This document shows positions 62,169 to 64,000 of a stretch of 64,000 bases of DNA, one piece after another; within the stretch, counting starts at the first letter, position 1, and every line of letters starts with the position of its first letter. The stretch spans positions 3,968,001 to 4,032,000 of the forward strand of contig CP073016.1 in the NCBI GenBank assembly GCA_025370075.1, given 5' to 3'. Both the position numbers and the translations under genes were made by a program. The DNA is from Chryseotalea sp. WA131a. GTDB lineage: Bacteria > Bacteroidota > Bacteroidia > Cytophagales > Cyclobacteriaceae. Under the pieces are notes generated by a model. It made no database searches. It saw only the letters and a program-made list of their open reading frames with translations, and was not told where the DNA came from.

Positions 62169-63344
62169 CTAACTGTTTATGAATTTCACCAGCGAATATG
62201 CACTCATCGCCCCCATCAACACCACCACCATCCATCCGATCACTTCAAGCCATGGAGGATGCTGATAGCCGTGAATGATTTTTTTGTTGCGCGATGCCAA
62301 TAAAATAATGCCAAGCGCAACAGGTAGCGTGATGCCATTCACCGTACCGGCCATCACTAACAACCGAACAGGATTGCCTACTAAAATAAAAATGGTTGCA
62401 GAAAATAATATAAACCCTGAGATAATGTAGCGTTGATTGTCTGCTAATGATTGGTGAAAACTAGTGACAAAAGAAATGGATGTGTACGCACATCCCACCA
62501 CCGATGTGATGGCCGCACTCCAAATTACAATCCCAAAAAATTTAAAACCAATATCACCAGCCGCCACTTGAAAGACCGAAGAGGCAGGATTATTCTTCGT
62601 AAGAACAGTTCCGCTAACCACAACGCCTAGCGCTGCTAAGAATAAAACCACTCTCATCAAACCCGTAATAACGATTCCACTCACAGCACTCTGATTGACC
62701 TGTGATAAATTATTTGTTCCGGTAATGCCAGCATCCAACAAACGGTGTGCGCCAGCAAAACTAATGTATCCACCCACGGTGCCACCTACCAAGGTGACGA
62801 TTGAAAGTGGGTCAATGCGCTCAGGAATAAAGCTGCGATGAACTACTTCCAGCAGTGGAGGATGTGAATGAATAGCAACATAAGCAGTTAACAAAATCAT
62901 CAGTATCCCCAGCACTTTGGCAAATGTGTCAAGCGCATTGCCTACTTCTTTCAACCAAAAAATAAACAGCGCCACCACACAACTAATGGCTGCGCCTACT
63001 TCGGGTTGAATGCCAAACAACACTTCCAAGCCCAAGCCGCAACCGGCCAAATTACCGATGTTAAACGCCACTCCACCCAACACAATAATGGCCGCCAAAA
63101 AATAACCAAGGCCCGGAACAATTTTATTGGCAACATCTTGCGCCCGAAGATTGCTCATGGTTAGAATGCGCCAAATATTAAGTTGGGCACCGATATCGAG
63201 TAAGATGGTAATCAAAATAACGAAACCAAAGCTCGCCAACAGTTGCTGCGTGAAAACAGTAGTCTGGGTAAGAAAGCCAGGGCCTATGGCCGAAGTGGCC
63301 ATCAAGAATGCAGCTCCGAGTATGGCGGATTTCTTTCTCCTCAA
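62169..63344 (-). CDS. NRAMP-family-like transporter (YcsG-like), not metal-type
   Basis: 391 residues from TTG at 63344, which overlaps the pxpA stop as TTGA; the frame is open to 63434, but those extra residues lie inside pxpA. Eleven helices expected. Helix 1 has IGPGFLTQTTVFTQ: the GPG is present, but the metal-binding DPGN is VFTQ. In helix 6 the MPH motif is GAH (SFAGAHRLLDAG). So the manganese/iron site of true NRAMPs is missing. Bacillus ycsG has the same place beside ycsF (pxpA), which suggests uptake of pyroglutamate or a related compound. 150 bases of spacer (62019-62168) separate it from the transglutaminase operon. Confidence 0.82.
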   Translation of the reverse strand: MRRKKSAILGAAFLMATSAIGPGFLTQTTVFTQQLLASFGFVILITILLDIGAQLNIWRILTMSNLRAQDVANKIVPGLGYFLAAIIVLGGVAFNIGNLAGCGLGLEVLFGIQPEVGAAISCVVALFIFWLKEVGNALDTFAKVLGILMILLTAYVAIHSHPPLLEVVHRSFIPERIDPLSIVTLVGGTVGGYISFAGAHRLLDAGITGTNNLSQVNQSAVSGIVITGLMRVVLFLAALGVVVSGTVLTKNNPASSVFQVAAGDIGFKFFGIVIWSAAITSVVGCAYTSISFVTSFHQSLADNQRYIISGFILFSATIFILVGNPVRLLVMAGTVNGITLPVALGIILLASRNKKIIHGYQHPPWLEVIGWMVVVLMGAMSAYSLVKFINS

Positions 63345-64000
63345 AGCGCTTTGATTTTGATGCCCTCGCTCTTTAATTGATGATGAATAGCACTTGCAAA
63401 CGCTGCTGCATGTGCACCATCTCCATGCAGACAAATCGTGTCCGCCTTTATTTGGATCGGTTGGCCTGTAACATCTACCACCTTGCTCTCCTTTACCATT
63501 TTCATCACCTGGCTGAGGGATTTTTCTTCAGATTCAATCAATGCATTATTTTCTGTGCGTGGAGTAAGCGAGCCATCGGGTTGGTAGGTGCGGTCGGCAA
63601 ATACTTCGCTTGCTGTATTTATCCCAACAAGGTTTGCTTGCAAAATCATATGACTGCCACTTAATCCGTAGTAAATCAGTTTTGGGTTGAAATCAAAAAC
63701 AGCTTGCGCGATGGTGCGACTCATTGCCTCGTCCTTCGCTGCCATGTTGTATAGCGCACCGTGCGGCTTAACATGATGCATCACCGCACTTTGGTTGCGG
63801 CAAGCAGAATCAATGATAAAAAGTTGAAGGGTGATTAAATCATAAAGTTCCTTCGAAGTCAACTTCATGTTCGTTCGCCCGAAGTTGGGTTTATCGTCAA
63901 ACCCTGGATGTGCGCCAATGGCTACGTGATGTTGCAGGCAAAGGGCAATCGTATCTTTGATGGTCTCGTCATCGCCCGCATGATAGCCGCACGCAATATT
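63341..64000 (-). CDS. pxpA: 5-oxoprolinase subunit A (LamB/YcsF family), partial at window edge
   Basis: The frame runs to the right edge; about 219 C-terminal residues are visible of roughly 245. Signature NIACGYHAGD at the edge and GAHPGFDDKPNFGR, HVKPHGALYNMA, YGLSGSHMI, FADRTYQPDGSLTPR, ICLHGDGAHAA near the C-terminus. An ATG at 63868 starts an apparently complete frame but falls inside the conserved domain, so it is not the start. With PxpB and PxpC (about 46 kb away) it cleaves pyroglutamate with ATP. It overlaps the transporter gene by 4 bases. Confidence 0.93.
   Translation of the reverse strand, partial: NIACGYHAGDDETIKDTIALCLQHHVAIGAHPGFDDKPNFGRTNMKLTSKELYDLITLQLFIIDSACRNQSAVMHHVKPHGALYNMAAKDEAMSRTIAQAVFDFNPKLIYYGLSGSHMILQANLVGINTASEVFADRTYQPDGSLTPRTENNALIESEEKSLSQVMKMVKESKVVDVTGQPIQIKADTICLHGDGAHAAAFASAIHHQLKSEGIKIKAL

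Noticed and set aside
63341..63868. pxpA as a complete 175-residue gene starting at 63868
   Set aside because: The conserved N-terminal motifs NIACGYHAGD and GAHPGF are encoded upstream in the same frame and continue to the window edge.

Overview
The window looks like the chromosome of a Bacteroidota bacterium, most likely order Cytophagales. The signs are large MacB/FtsX-type permeases with a cytoplasmic prefix domain paired with PadR regulators, an hpt-adk-obgE run, bshA (bacillithiol), SusD-less secreted hydrolases with short signal peptides, and several promoters of the Bacteroidota form (TTTG about 19 bases before TAnnTTTG). I see no rRNA, tRNA, CRISPR array, phage or insertion sequence in the window.

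Layout. 1-15.2 kb: the tail of an alpha/beta hydrolase, then five consecutive FtsX-type permeases on the minus strand in two blocks, each block headed by its own padR gene; a GxxExxY gene sits between the second padR and its permeases. 15.4-19.5 kb: a decayed membrane-protein remnant, then a helicase-pxpB-pxpC operon with 4-bp overlaps. 19.6-28.1 kb: ordinary metabolic genes (sucD, upp, an M42 peptidase, a Uma2-family protein, a GH109-like oxidoreductase, hpt, adk, obgE). 28.1-35.6 kb: an accessory region made of gene units separated by related structured repeats: a lipocalin-like secreted protein, a Type IIG restriction-modification enzyme with a DinD/Bro-N partner, an AT-rich alpha/beta hydrolase and a small membrane protein. 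35.6-38.7 kb: LMW phosphatase, DegT-type aminotransferase, PocR/AraC regulator and a broken HAD gene. 39.2-44.7 kb: a secreted amine-oxidase / NTF2 / gamma-glutamyltransferase-like / DUF885 cluster behind a tandem operator-like repeat. 44.9-55 kb: rlmB, a sugar nucleotidyltransferase, FucP-type MFS plus SMP-30, a GH3-beta-lactamase fusion, a small two-gene nucleotidyltransferase module, bshA and a fatty acid hydroxylase. 55-62 kb: a three-gene transglutaminase / circularly permuted ATP-grasp / alpha-E operon. 62-64 kb: an NRAMP-like transporter and pxpA, the remaining 5-oxoprolinase subunit, running off the window.

Most striking points: (1) short palindromes built on CCTGCC...GGCAGG that sit in frame inside two unrelated genes and add the peptide LPxxQAG or a close variant, three of them in the restriction enzyme and one in the transglutaminase; (2) a family of about 100-117-bp repeats with long inverted arms that bound the gene units of the accessory region like cassette borders; (3) prefix domains of the five permeases that match by padR block and are far more conserved than the rest of the genes; (4) enzymes with lost catalytic residues (gamma-glutamyltransferase without its nucleophile, a degenerate GH3 domain, an NRAMP-like protein without DPGN and MPH).
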